A stretch of DNA of 64,000 nucleotides from Clostridium sp. 'White wine YQ' (GTDB taxonomy: Bacteria > Bacillota > Clostridia > Clostridiales > Clostridiaceae), in the NCBI RefSeq assembly GCF_028728205.1, contig NZ_JAQYUU010000001.1, positions 2,030,082 through 2,094,081 of the forward strand. The letters are read 5' to 3'. This document shows, one piece after another, positions 33,576-42,716 of this stretch (its first letter is position 1; each line of letters starts with the position of its first letter). The translations under genes were made by a program, and so were the position numbers. The notes beneath the pieces were generated by a model. It saw nothing but the letters and a program-made list of their open reading frames with translations. It ran no database searches and was not told the origin of the DNA.

Positions 33576-36533
33576 CTATTTATACTTATCCATTAACTCT
33601 TGAATTTTACAAAGTTCAATTGGTTTAGATATATAATAACCTTGAATATAATCGCATTTATTTTGAGTTAAATAATCATACTGTTCTTTTACTTCTACTC
33701 CTTCAGCGACAACCTTAAGGCCCATTTGATGTGCTAATTTAATAATTGTTCCCACAATACTTGAATCACCATCTCGATAATTCTTATTCTCGCTTATTTC
33801 GTCAATAAAGACTTTATCAATTTTTAGTACATCAAAATTCATATCCTTTAGGTAAGTTAAAGATGAATAACCCTTACCAAAGTCATCTAAATATATCTTT
33901 ACTCCCATTTTTTTCAGTTCTTCAATTTTATAGATATTTGTATCTATTGATTCCATAAGTACTGACTCAGTTATTTCAATATGTATAGTTCTTGGATCAA
34001 TGTTCTTCTCTAAGATTATTGATTTAAACATAGGTATAAAATCTTCTTGTAATAACTGAATTACAGATACATTTATTGAAACATCTATTTCATCATATCC
34101 CATAGAATGCATGGTTTTCAAAAAATCGCAAGCTTTCTCTATTACCCACCTACCTATTGGAACAATCAATCCTGTTTTTTCAGCCAGCGGTATAAACTTC
34201 AATGGTGAAATAAATCCTGCACTTGGGCTATTCCACCTAATTAATGCTTCAAACCCTTGAATTTTATCATTACTCAAACAAAATTTAGGTTGAAAATTTA
34301 AAGTAAACTCCTTGTTTACTAGAGCCTGTCTCATCAAATTCTCTAAAACTACCATCTCAGTAATATCGTCATTCATCCACTGTTCAAAAAACACAAATTT
34401 TCTTTTGCCGTACTCTTTAGCTTTATACATTGCAGTATCTGCATTCTTAAGTAAATATTCAAAATTATCCCCATCTGTCGGATACAATGCAATTCCAAAA
34501 CTAGCTGATGTAGAAATAGAACCTTCATCAATTAATATCTTTTTATTAAATCTATTTATTATTTCATCCAACATATTCTCAACATAACTATTATCTTTTA
34601 TGTCAGTTAATAAAATTAAGAATTCGTCTCCTCCAAGTCTTCCTACTATACCTTTTTCATTGATAATATTTTTTAAGATATTTGCCACTTGAATAATGAG
34701 TTCATCTCCTAAGGTGTGTCCAAAGGAATCATTAATATTTTTAAAATTATCTAAATCCATAAATATTAATGCACTTTTATTTTTTGTATCCTTTATCTTA
34801 TTAGCCACTTGAATTTCAAAATTGCTTCTATTCACTAATCCTGTCAAACTATCATAATAAGCCATTCGTCTAATCTGCTCTTCTTGAACTTTTTTGTCAT
34901 GAATATCAGAATGCGATCCAGCAATTCTATATGTAACGCCATTAGCATCCTTAACACCTTTTCCACGTCCATGAATCCATTTATAATTTCCTTCATTATC
35001 CATAATCCTAAAATCATTAGCAAATACTTCACATGAGCCATTGGTAATATCCTCAATACACTTCTTTGCCGTTTCATAATCCTCTGGGTGTATTAATTTG
35101 TACCAATCTTCCATATCCTTTACCTTTTCTTTTGGTATTCCAAAAATCTCATACCATCTATCTGAAAAAAATCTTTCATTCGTCTTTAAATCTATTTCCC
35201 ACAATCCATCATTACTAGTTTCAAAAACAAGTCTATACATTTCCTCGGTTTTCTCAATAATTTCTTTATTTTCTTCCAATTCAATATACTGAGCTCTAAG
35301 TTCTTCATCAGATGTTGCTAATTCTTCATACAAGTCAGATAATTCTTGATTACTTTGAATAAGTTCCTTTTCAGCCTTCCTTCTGCTTAATATATTAATT
35401 ATTAGAAATGTAATCAACATTAGGAGTAATAAAATTACTGCTAATACGTTCCATACCAAAGTCTTATAACTTTCATAAAATGAAAAAGGTTTATTAATAA
35501 TTGTACTATTTTCTGGCAGTTGTCCACCTGAAATTTTATATTTTTGCATAACACTATAATCAAAAATATTTTTAGAATCTACCTTATCGTAAATCGGTAT
35601 TTCATTTGTGGACTTTCCTTTTAAAATATCCAACACCATTAAAGCAGCTCTACTTCCATGGTCTTCCCCATTAAGCAAACTCCCCCCTATTGTTCCGTAA
35701 CCTTTTGTCATTCCATAAACTTGAAAAAGTGGCTTGTCCAAGATATTGCTTATTTTTCTTGCCATATCTTCTATTTGAACGGTTTTTCCAGTTACGTCCC
35801 TAGAAAATGTGGTCATTATAAATACGCTATTATCAATATTCTTAGGCAAATCTTCCTCAAGATTACTTATCCTTATTTTATCTAATGAAATAACCTCTAA
35901 ATTTTTATTTAGCTCCTTAACTGACTGATTTATTTCACTTACTGATGAAAGACCACTTTCTGTATCATCATTAATGACATATATCTTCTTTGTTTCTGGA
36001 TAAATCTTAAGCGCAGCGCTTAAGGTTCCTTTAGTATCTATCTTCTCTAAAACACCAGTTATATTATTATAGCTCCTTAGTAACGAATTTGCTGAATACC
36101 CATATACTCCACAAAATACTATAGGGACATTTCCTGTAATCTCATCTCTGTTCTTTAATGCAAATTCTAATGCTGCATCGTCAGTTGTAATAATTAGATC
36201 TATCTTTTTATTTGAGTATTTATATTTTAATTGATTCTTAAAATTTTCAATATTCTCATCATATGGATAGTTCTTCCAGTCCATATACTCAACATTAGTT
36301 TTAATATTCATGTTTGAATTATTTAGTGTTTTAAAAATTCCCGAAGTTTCTTCTTTAGTCCATGTAAATGCACTGTCATATGAATTAATTAGTAAGACAT
36401 TATATTCTCTTTCAGCTGCATATGTTTTGTTATGAAAATAAGTGGAATTAAGTAGTAAAAAAGCCGCAAAGAAAATACATATGTAAACCTTTAAAAAATT
36501 TCTTTTTTTATTTCCCCTTACTACGTTTCTCAA
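33576..36533 (-). CDS. Membrane GGDEF-EAL protein with periplasmic-type binding domain and PAS
   Basis: 985 aa from TTG 36533 (AGGGGTGA 7 nt upstream; the open frame beyond runs into a repeat). Order: signal/membrane helix; extracellular ABC_sub_bind-like domain (about 40-330, VLLINSYDSAFTWT, LIITTDDAALEFAL, VPIVFCGVYG); membrane helix about 360-385; coiled coil; PAS-PAC (about 425-550); GGDEF with intact RLGGDEF; EAL with FEALIRW, IEITES, LDDFGKGYSS, KIDKVF and VAEGVE. Both catalytic sites look intact, with no RxxD inhibitory site. It probably makes and/or degrades c-di-GMP in response to an extracellular ligand. Confidence 0.88.
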   Translation of the reverse strand: MRNVVRGNKKRNFLKVYICIFFAAFLLLNSTYFHNKTYAAEREYNVLLINSYDSAFTWTKEETSGIFKTLNNSNMNIKTNVEYMDWKNYPYDENIENFKNQLKYKYSNKKIDLIITTDDAALEFALKNRDEITGNVPIVFCGVYGYSANSLLRSYNNITGVLEKIDTKGTLSAALKIYPETKKIYVINDDTESGLSSVSEINQSVKELNKNLEVISLDKIRISNLEEDLPKNIDNSVFIMTTFSRDVTGKTVQIEDMARKISNILDKPLFQVYGMTKGYGTIGGSLLNGEDHGSRAALMVLDILKGKSTNEIPIYDKVDSKNIFDYSVMQKYKISGGQLPENSTIINKPFSFYESYKTLVWNVLAVILLLLMLITFLIINILSRRKAEKELIQSNQELSDLYEELATSDEELRAQYIELEENKEIIEKTEEMYRLVFETSNDGLWEIDLKTNERFFSDRWYEIFGIPKEKVKDMEDWYKLIHPEDYETAKKCIEDITNGSCEVFANDFRIMDNEGNYKWIHGRGKGVKDANGVTYRIAGSHSDIHDKKVQEEQIRRMAYYDSLTGLVNRSNFEIQVANKIKDTKNKSALIFMDLDNFKNINDSFGHTLGDELIIQVANILKNIINEKGIVGRLGGDEFLILLTDIKDNSYVENMLDEIINRFNKKILIDEGSISTSASFGIALYPTDGDNFEYLLKNADTAMYKAKEYGKRKFVFFEQWMNDDITEMVVLENLMRQALVNKEFTLNFQPKFCLSNDKIQGFEALIRWNSPSAGFISPLKFIPLAEKTGLIVPIGRWVIEKACDFLKTMHSMGYDEIDVSINVSVIQLLQEDFIPMFKSIILEKNIDPRTIHIEITESVLMESIDTNIYKIEELKKMGVKIYLDDFGKGYSSLTYLKDMNFDVLKIDKVFIDEISENKNYRDGDSSIVGTIIKLAHQMGLKVVAEGVEVKEQYDYLTQNKCDYIQGYYISKPIELCKIQELMDKYK

Positions 36534-36565
36534 ATTTATATCACCCCTAATTTTCATAAAATCAT

Positions 36566-36646
36566 ATAGTGTTTTAAGTTCAACTAATAACTTATTGTGC
36601 CTGATATCAAACAAGAATAAGTTAAGTTTCCTATAAAAAACCCTAT
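36566..36646 (+). repeat. Interspersed repeat family 1, copy B
   Basis: 81 bp from ATAGTGTTTTAAGTTCAACT to AAAAAACCCTAT; same core TGCCTGATATCAAACAAGAA as copy A. It lies 16 bp upstream of the ribosome site of the GGDEF-EAL gene, i.e. in its leader or promoter. Confidence 0.8.
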
Positions 36647-36738
36647 ATATGTATATAATTAATTATATTATAGGTGATTTTCTTTGTCTATTTTTATTAA
36701 AAATAATTATTATTTAGTAGTTACTCACCAGTTTTTCC

Positions 36739-37470
36739 CTAATTCCATCTACACAGTTTAGTTTGAAGAACATCTATTAGAATAAATAATAAGCATCCAA
36801 TTAAACTTATTATCATTATTCCTGCATACATTGATATATAGTCTATTCTTGTCCATGCATCAAGTATATAATAGCCTATTCCGTAATGAGTTCCATATGC
36901 TTCGGAAAAGAATAATACTGAAAGTGCAGTTCCTACTGATAACCTTAGATTTGTAAATAGATCTGGTAATATAGCTGGAAGTGTAACATGCATCAAAATT
37001 TGAAGCTTTGACGCTCCTAGACTTCTTAATGGTACATATATTTCCTGGGAAATCTTTGTTATAGAATCTCTAACTGTCACAATTACTTGAAACACAACAA
37101 TTAAAACTATAAGTACTATTTTTGATGAATCTCCTAAACCAAGCAAAAGCATTACTACTGGCAATAAGGCTGTTTTAGGAATTGGATAAGAAAAATATAC
37201 TAGTGGATTCAATAACCTATTCCACTTCTTTGAATATGACATAATTATTCCCACAGGTATTCCTATTAGCAAGGAGATTCCAAGTCCAAATAAAATTCTA
37301 TACAAACTCATAGATATATGTTTAAAAAAGTCTTGGTCATAAAGGTTTCCTATATTCTTATATACATCCACTGGATTAGGTAAAACTTGCATATTTATTA
37401 TTAATGACATAACATACCATAGTATATTAAACATTATGAAACCTTTAATGAATGTTATTAGTTTATTCAT
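36739..37470 (-). CDS. ABC importer permease, SsuC/TauC type
   Basis: About 243 aa, six helices, with the EAA loop EIYVPLRSLGASKLQILMHVTLPAILPDLFTNLR. The family serves nitrate, sulfonate, taurine, thiamine-precursor and aromatic importers. ATG 37470 has GGAGGG upstream and overlaps the ATPase gene end. It closes the six-gene run UbiD-UbiA-UbiX-SBP-ATPase-permease. Confidence 0.87.
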   Translation of the reverse strand: MNKLITFIKGFIMFNILWYVMSLIINMQVLPNPVDVYKNIGNLYDQDFFKHISMSLYRILFGLGISLLIGIPVGIIMSYSKKWNRLLNPLVYFSYPIPKTALLPVVMLLLGLGDSSKIVLIVLIVVFQVIVTVRDSITKISQEIYVPLRSLGASKLQILMHVTLPAILPDLFTNLRLSVGTALSVLFFSEAYGTHYGIGYYILDAWTRIDYISMYAGIMIISLIGCLLFILIDVLQTKLCRWN

Positions 37471-38233
37471 CACTATTTACCCTCCACCCATTTTTTATGA
37501 TGCTTCTTATATAAGTAGATAATTTGTAGTATTCCTCTTTTTCTCTTATATCCTTTTGATTAAATAGTGGGTTATTTATTATTTCAACAACTTTTCCAGG
37601 CCCTTCAGACATAATTAGTATCTTATTACCAATTGCTATAGCCTCATCAATATTATGAGTAACAAATATGGTAATAGGTTTATATTCTTCCCATACCTCT
37701 AAGAACAAACTTTGAGCTTCTTCTCTAGTCAATGCATCTAATGCTGAAAAAGGCTCATCCATTAATAGAAGATCCGGATTCATAATTAATGCTCTAGCAA
37801 TAGCTACTCTTTGTTTTTGTCCTCCACTTAATTCTTTAGGATATCTATGTTTTAAATCCAATATATTAAGTCTAGTTAATACAGAAGTAATCTTTGTATT
37901 TAATTCTGCTTTTTCTCCTTTTATCTTAAGAGATAATAGGCAATTCTTTTCAACAGTTTTCCACGGTAAAAGCCCGTAACTTTGAGGTATAAATCCAATT
38001 GAATGCTTTTTAGGACTTAATAATTTCCCATCTAAAAAAACCTCTCCTGTATGTCCATTAATTACACCGCTTAAGACATGAAGCAAAGTTGATTTTCCAC
38101 AACCTGAAGGTCCAATTACTGCGTAAATGTCCTTTGAGTCGATTTTTAGGTTAATAGGTCCAAGGGCTGGGAAATCATTCCCAGCCTTATCTCTTGAACT
38201 ATATTTAAAAGATACATCTTTAATTTCTAACAT
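37463..38233 (-). CDS. ABC importer ATPase, SsuB/TauB type
   Basis: 256 aa. Walker A GPSGCGKST, signature [14 protein letters not shown], Walker B LLLMDEPFSALDALT and H-loop FVTHNIDEAI, the pattern of nitrate/sulfonate/taurine ATPases. GGAGGTG before ATG 38233; 42 bp after the binding-protein gene. Confidence 0.9.
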   Translation of the reverse strand: MLEIKDVSFKYSSRDKAGNDFPALGPINLKIDSKDIYAVIGPSGCGKSTLLHVLSGVINGHTGEVFLDGKLLSPKKHSIGFIPQSYGLLPWKTVEKNCLLSLKIKGEKAELNTKITSVLTRLNILDLKHRYPKELSGGQKQRVAIARALIMNPDLLLMDEPFSALDALTREEAQSLFLEVWEEYKPITIFVTHNIDEAIAIGNKILIMSEGPGKVVEIINNPLFNQKDIREKEEYYKLSTYIRSIIKNGWRVNSDE

Positions 38234-38275
38234 ACTACACCTCCAGAGTAACTCTCTAAGAGCTTCATATCATTT

Positions 38276-39223
38276 TTATTTGATTCCTACATCACTTACT
38301 AAATCACTTGGCTTTAAACTCTTTTTACTTAATCCTTTATCTTCTACCCATTTAATTACTGTTTCTAAATCTTTATTATCTGGTAGAACATTTTCTCTAT
38401 ACTTTGGTAAAACTATTTTTCCTGCCATTTCTTTTGGATATCCAACAGTATCTATAACTGTTTTTTCATATTCACTAATTGGTGTTGAATTTATATATTT
38501 AACCGCATCATTATATGCTTTATAGAAATTTTTAATTTCTTTTGACTTGCTATCAATAGCTTTTTGTGTAAAGGCTGAAACTGATGAGAATATATTTGCA
38601 TCAACAGCACTTCCAAGTTTCACTCCTCCGTCGTTTAATGCTAATGATGAAAATGGTTCAGGAAGAAGCGCTGCATCAATTTTACCTTCTTTAAGCATTT
38701 CGTATCTTGTTGGAATTGCAGGTACTGCAGTTTTATTTACAGAGCTAATATCTATAGAATTTTTCTCAAGTAGCTTGTCTAAAGTATATTCCATACATGT
38801 CTTTTCAGATATTGCTACACTTTTACCTTTTAAATCTACATAAGATTTAATATTTGATTTAGCTCCAGCAATTAAAACAAAATTACCATCAGTTACTCCA
38901 GTTATTTTAACATCAAAATTTGCATTTTGATAAAGATTAACTGCAACTTCATCACAAATAACTCCATCTAATGTACCAGCTTGTAATGCTGCATCTCTAT
39001 CTTTAGAATTCTTAAATACTTGAATATCAACATTTACGCCTTCTTTTTTATAATATTCTTTTTCCTTTGAAATAAACATAGGTACTGCATCTATAGAACT
39101 CATAACTCCAATTGTTAATGTTGTTTTGTCTTCTTCTTTTTCTTTTTTATTGCATGAAATTAGTGTTGCACCCATTAATGTAGTTACAAGTGCAAGTCCT
39201 ATTATTTTTTTTAATCTTAACAT
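38276..39223 (-). CDS. NMT1/SsuA-family substrate-binding lipoprotein
   Basis: 315 aa. Signal peptide and lipobox LISC. The body (VGVMSSIDAVPMFISKEKEYYKKEGVNVDIQVF, then VDLKGKSVAISEKT and AALLPEPFSSLAL) is NMT1/THI5-like. Such proteins bind sulfonates, pyrimidines or aromatic acids; the ligand here is unknown. The ATG at 39223, one base past the UbiX stop, has GGGGG upstream; the longer frame to 39259 is unlikely. Its tight linkage to UbiX/UbiA/UbiD enzymes suggests an aromatic precursor. Confidence 0.87.
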   Translation of the reverse strand: MLRLKKIIGLALVTTLMGATLISCNKKEKEEDKTTLTIGVMSSIDAVPMFISKEKEYYKKEGVNVDIQVFKNSKDRDAALQAGTLDGVICDEVAVNLYQNANFDVKITGVTDGNFVLIAGAKSNIKSYVDLKGKSVAISEKTCMEYTLDKLLEKNSIDISSVNKTAVPAIPTRYEMLKEGKIDAALLPEPFSSLALNDGGVKLGSAVDANIFSSVSAFTQKAIDSKSKEIKNFYKAYNDAVKYINSTPISEYEKTVIDTVGYPKEMAGKIVLPKYRENVLPDNKDLETVIKWVEDKGLSKKSLKPSDLVSDVGIK

Positions 39224-39224
39224 T

Positions 39225-39800
39225 CTAATTCCCCCATTTTTTAAATAGATCATTTTCAATTGAAAGATAATCTAATATTTTACCTATAACAAAATTCACT
39301 AAATCCTCAAGAGTTTCAGGTTTATGATAAAATCCTGGCATTGCTGGAAGGATTGTAGCTCCCATTTTTGAAAGCTTTAACATATTCTCTAGATGAATAG
39401 TATTAAATGGCGTTTCCCTCGGTACAATTATTAAATTTCTTCTTTCTTTTAGAGCAACATCAGCTGCTCTAGCTATTAAGTTCTTAGATATTCCATTACT
39501 AATTTCACCTAATGTTCCCATTGAGCAAGGTATTATTATAACTCCATCCAACTTATATGATCCACTTGCTACATTTGAAAACATATTATCGATATCTTCT
39601 AATTGTATATTCTTATATTTTTCTTTCAAAGAATATACCCAAGTTTCTAAATTAATAGAAGTTTCGTATTCCATAACTTTTTTTCCATTATCTGATGCTA
39701 CTATGTAAACAAAAATATCCTTTTGAAGTAATTCCTCAATAAGTCTTTTGGCATATAAGCTTCCACTAGCACCTGTTATTCCTATTAGTACTTTCTTCAT
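39225..39800 (-). CDS. ubiX: UbiX-family flavin prenyltransferase
   Basis: 191 aa. GITGASGSLYAKRLIEEL nucleotide-binding start, PCSMGTLGEISNGISKNLIARAADVALKERR, LIIVPRETPFN and LPAMPGFYHKPETLEDLV are all hallmark segments. It prenylates FMN with dimethylallyl phosphate to make prFMN, the cofactor of UbiD decarboxylases. UbiD is encoded two genes upstream in the same run. Confidence 0.93.
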   Translation of the reverse strand: MKKVLIGITGASGSLYAKRLIEELLQKDIFVYIVASDNGKKVMEYETSINLETWVYSLKEKYKNIQLEDIDNMFSNVASGSYKLDGVIIIPCSMGTLGEISNGISKNLIARAADVALKERRNLIIVPRETPFNTIHLENMLKLSKMGATILPAMPGFYHKPETLEDLVNFVIGKILDYLSIENDLFKKWGN

Positions 39801-39819
39801 TTATATTCCTCCAAATTCC

Positions 39820-40689
39820 TTAAATAAAGAAATCTATCAAACCAAATATTAATAATACTATACTAACTATTTGATTAATTCCATATGATGCTATTGTAAC
39901 TTGAGATAAATTATCTGGTGAAATAATTTTATGCTCTACAATGAAAAGAACTCCAATAATAGCTAATCCAACAAAATAAATAATTCCTAGGCTTGAGCTT
40001 AATAACCCAACAACAACTAAGAATACCATTGCTAAAACATGAAAAAATGATGATATTACAAGCGAATTTTTCACACCAAATCTTGCAGGTATTGAATTTA
40101 TTCCATTATTAGTATCAAACTCATAGTCTTGAGCTCCATAAATTATATCAAATCCAGCCACCCATAGAGTATTAGCAGCACCCATAAATAAAGGCAGTAA
40201 AGAAATACTTCCTGTAACTGCTATCCATGCACCAACTGGAGCTGCTGCACAGGTAACCCCTAACACTAAATGACACATCCATGTAAATCTCTTAGTGTAG
40301 GAATATATTGTCATTAAAAATAGGGCTATTGGAGAAAGTATTAGACATAATAAATTTAACTGTGCTGCTGCAAAAACCATAACTAAAAAACAAATAATCG
40401 AAAATATTATTACTTCTCCTTTATTCATTTTTCCTTGCGGAATTTGCCTTACTGACGTTCTTGGATTTTTTTTATCTATTTCTGCATCTATTACTCTATT
40501 AATTGCATTTGCCCCTGTTCTTGCGCCTAAAAATGCAACAAGTATCCATATCAGTTTATTAATTGGAGGCATCCCATTCCCAGCAAGTAACATTGAAATC
40601 AATGCAAAGGAAAGAGAAAATATTGTATGTGAAAACATGACTAAAACACCATAATCATGTGCTTTCTTAATCACTTTATTAAAAACCAT
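39820..40689 (-). CDS. UbiA-family prenyltransferase (MqnP-like)
   Basis: 289 aa, about nine membrane helices. The two Asp-rich Mg2+/diphosphate sites are NRVIDAEIDKKNPRT and GAQDYEFDTNNG. The family attaches a polyprenyl chain to an aromatic acid, for example 4-hydroxybenzoate or a dihydroxynaphthoate in late futalosine-type menaquinone synthesis. The start overlaps the UbiD gene by 11 bases. Confidence 0.9.
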   Translation of the reverse strand: MVFNKVIKKAHDYGVLVMFSHTIFSLSFALISMLLAGNGMPPINKLIWILVAFLGARTGANAINRVIDAEIDKKNPRTSVRQIPQGKMNKGEVIIFSIICFLVMVFAAAQLNLLCLILSPIALFLMTIYSYTKRFTWMCHLVLGVTCAAAPVGAWIAVTGSISLLPLFMGAANTLWVAGFDIIYGAQDYEFDTNNGINSIPARFGVKNSLVISSFFHVLAMVFLVVVGLLSSSLGIIYFVGLAIIGVLFIVEHKIISPDNLSQVTIASYGINQIVSIVLLIFGLIDFFI

Positions 40690-42124
40690 ATTCTTTCCAC
40701 CTTCTAGTCACAAGTTCTTTAACTTCATCATTCATTTCTATATCATCTGGCCATTCTCTTGCATGCCCCTCACTCTTCCACTTTTTAGTTGCATCTATAC
40801 CCATTCTATATCCGTAATGCGGCAAGTCTGATGCATGATCTAAAGCATCAAGTGGTCCTTCGGATATTACTACATCTCTTTTTGCATCAATATTATTAAA
40901 TACCTTCCAAGCTACAGTAGAGATATCATGAGGACTTACATTTTCATCCACTACAATTATCATTTTTGTATACATCATTTGCCCAATTCCCCACAAAGAA
41001 TTCATTATTTTCTTTGCATGTCCAGGATATCTTTTCTTTATAGAAACAATTACACAATTATGAAATACTCCCTCTAGTGGGAAACTAAAATCTATAATTT
41101 CAGGATATTGCATTTTTAATAGTGGTAAGAATATTCTCTCTGTTGCTTTTCCCATATAACAATCTTCCATAGGAGGTTTTCCAACAATGGTAGCCGGATA
41201 AATAGCCTTTTTCTTGTGTGTTATGCATGTTACATGGAAAACTGGATAATAATCTGCTAGAGAATAATAGCCTGTATGGTCTCCAAAAGGACCTTCTAAT
41301 CTAAGCTCTTCATTTACATCAACATAGCCTTCTATTACAAACTCAGCATCAGCTGGTACATAAATATCATTAGTAATAGATTTAACTAATTTTACTGGAG
41401 ACTTTCTTAAAAATCCTGCAAACATCATTTCATCTATCATCTTTGGTAATGGCGCCGTAGCTGAGTAAGTTATAGCAGGGTCACAACCTAATGCTACTGA
41501 CACTGGCATCTTGCCACCTTTTAATTTGTATTTTTCATATATTTCTCTTCCATCCTTGTGTAGGTGCCAATGCATCCCAGTAGTATTTTTATCAAAAACT
41601 TGAAGTCTATACATCCCAACATTTTGTGTCTCAGTTTCAGGATCTTTGGTAAATACTAATGGTAATGTTACAAATCTTCCTGCATCTTGTGGCCAGCAAT
41701 GTAATATTGGCAATGTACTTAAATCTGGATCCATTTCTATTACCTCTTGGCAGGCACCTTTAGTAGGTAATTTTATAGGAAATACTGTTGCTAATCTTGT
41801 AAGTCTTGGTAGTGACTTAAATTTATTCATAAGCCCTAAGTAATTTGTCATATCAATAAATTCAGATATATCATTACCTATATCATCTAGTTTATCAACA
41901 CCTAGTGACATAGCCATTCTCTCGTAAGTACCCATTGCATTAATTAATACTGGATATTTTGAATTTTTAACATTCTCAAATAACAGTGCTGGTCCATATT
42001 CTTTAGATACTCTATCAGCTATTTCTGTTATTTCTAAATAAGAATCTACTTCTGTGGATATTCTTTTTAGTTCATTATTATTTTCTAGGTGATTCACAAA
42101 ATTATGTAAATCTTTGTACGCCAT
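40679..42124 (-). CDS. UbiD-family prFMN-dependent decarboxylase (MqnL-like)
   Basis: 481 aa, full length. EGPFGDHTGYYSLADYYPVFHVT and CPATI-like ATIVGKPPMEDCYMGKATERIFLP are family landmarks, as is GVFHNCVIVSIKKRYPGHAKK. The enzyme removes a carboxyl group from a prenylated aromatic acid using prFMN. First gene of the run (GAGGGA before ATG 42124). The product could be ubiquinone-like or menaquinone-like; menaquinone is the likelier in Firmicutes. Confidence 0.9.
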   Translation of the reverse strand: MAYKDLHNFVNHLENNNELKRISTEVDSYLEITEIADRVSKEYGPALLFENVKNSKYPVLINAMGTYERMAMSLGVDKLDDIGNDISEFIDMTNYLGLMNKFKSLPRLTRLATVFPIKLPTKGACQEVIEMDPDLSTLPILHCWPQDAGRFVTLPLVFTKDPETETQNVGMYRLQVFDKNTTGMHWHLHKDGREIYEKYKLKGGKMPVSVALGCDPAITYSATAPLPKMIDEMMFAGFLRKSPVKLVKSITNDIYVPADAEFVIEGYVDVNEELRLEGPFGDHTGYYSLADYYPVFHVTCITHKKKAIYPATIVGKPPMEDCYMGKATERIFLPLLKMQYPEIIDFSFPLEGVFHNCVIVSIKKRYPGHAKKIMNSLWGIGQMMYTKMIIVVDENVSPHDISTVAWKVFNNIDAKRDVVISEGPLDALDHASDLPHYGYRMGIDATKKWKSEGHAREWPDDIEMNDEVKELVTRRWKEYGF

Positions 42125-42348
42125 AATTCCACTCCCTCATATGTCAAAATTTAAATCTACAAAAGATTATAACACTATTTTTTTGAAAATTATAGCACAA
42201 CTCTATTATTTATATTGGTTTTGTATAATTTTAGAAATTTCTTTGTCGTAATATGTACTTTTAGGTATTATATATTTCAAAAAGGTAATACTACTTTTTA
42301 AGCATAATAATCCATAATATGCAATTTCAAATCAATTGGAGGATAAAG

Positions 42349-42663
42349 ATGGATACATTAGAAACCTTAGTATGCAAAGAATGTAATGGAACAGAATTTA
42401 AGTTAAAAAGAAGAGCAACCTATGAATATACCTATGATATAACCTCTTCTTCTGATTTAATGAATTCATATATAAAATCTAGAGAATCATCATTTCTATT
42501 TGATAATAGAGAAAACTTATGTGAAACAGATTATTTAATATGTAATAAGTGTAATTGTAAATACTCAGTTGATTTACGAAAGATAGACAACAAAATCAAT
42601 CTTACAATAGAAAAAAAAGCTATAACTGCTGAGAATAAAGAAATTCCTGAATTCTTAGGATAA
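42349..42663 (+). CDS. Small CxxC zinc-ribbon-like protein, hypothetical
   Basis: 104 aa. Two cysteine knuckles, CKEC near the start and CNKCNC at about 70-75, frame a charged middle. Suggests a zinc ribbon; function unknown. ATG 42349 with GGAGG 6 nt upstream is preferred over the upstream ATG at 42319. Monocistronic, followed by a strong terminator. Confidence 0.7.
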   Translation: MDTLETLVCKECNGTEFKLKRRATYEYTYDITSSSDLMNSYIKSRESSFLFDNRENLCETDYLICNKCNCKYSVDLRKIDNKINLTIEKKAITAENKEIPEFLG

Positions 42664-42667
42664 ATTA

Positions 42668-42716
42668 AACGGTTCGCAACTAGATTAATAAAATCAGTTA
42701 CGAACCGTTCTAATTT
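42668..42716. terminator. Bidirectional terminator
   Basis: AACGGTTCG...AACT pairs with AGTT...CGAACCGTT (42668-42709), then CTAATTTTT; serves the zinc-ribbon gene and the convergent antiporter gene. Confidence 0.8.

Noticed and set aside
33576..36533. c-di-GMP riboswitch near the GGDEF-EAL genes
   Set aside because: I looked for the conserved aptamer core around both genes and elsewhere in the window and saw none.
36534..36614. N-terminal extension of the GGDEF-EAL protein up to 36614
   Set aside because: The extension is repeat copy B read as codons; no ribosome site, whereas TTG 36533 has AGGGGTGA at correct spacing.
38276..39223. The lipoprotein as a chorismate dehydratase (MqnA) or MqnD enzyme
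   Set aside because: MqnA/D share the fold, but this protein has a signal peptide, a lipobox and an adjacent ATPase and permease, so it is an importer receptor.
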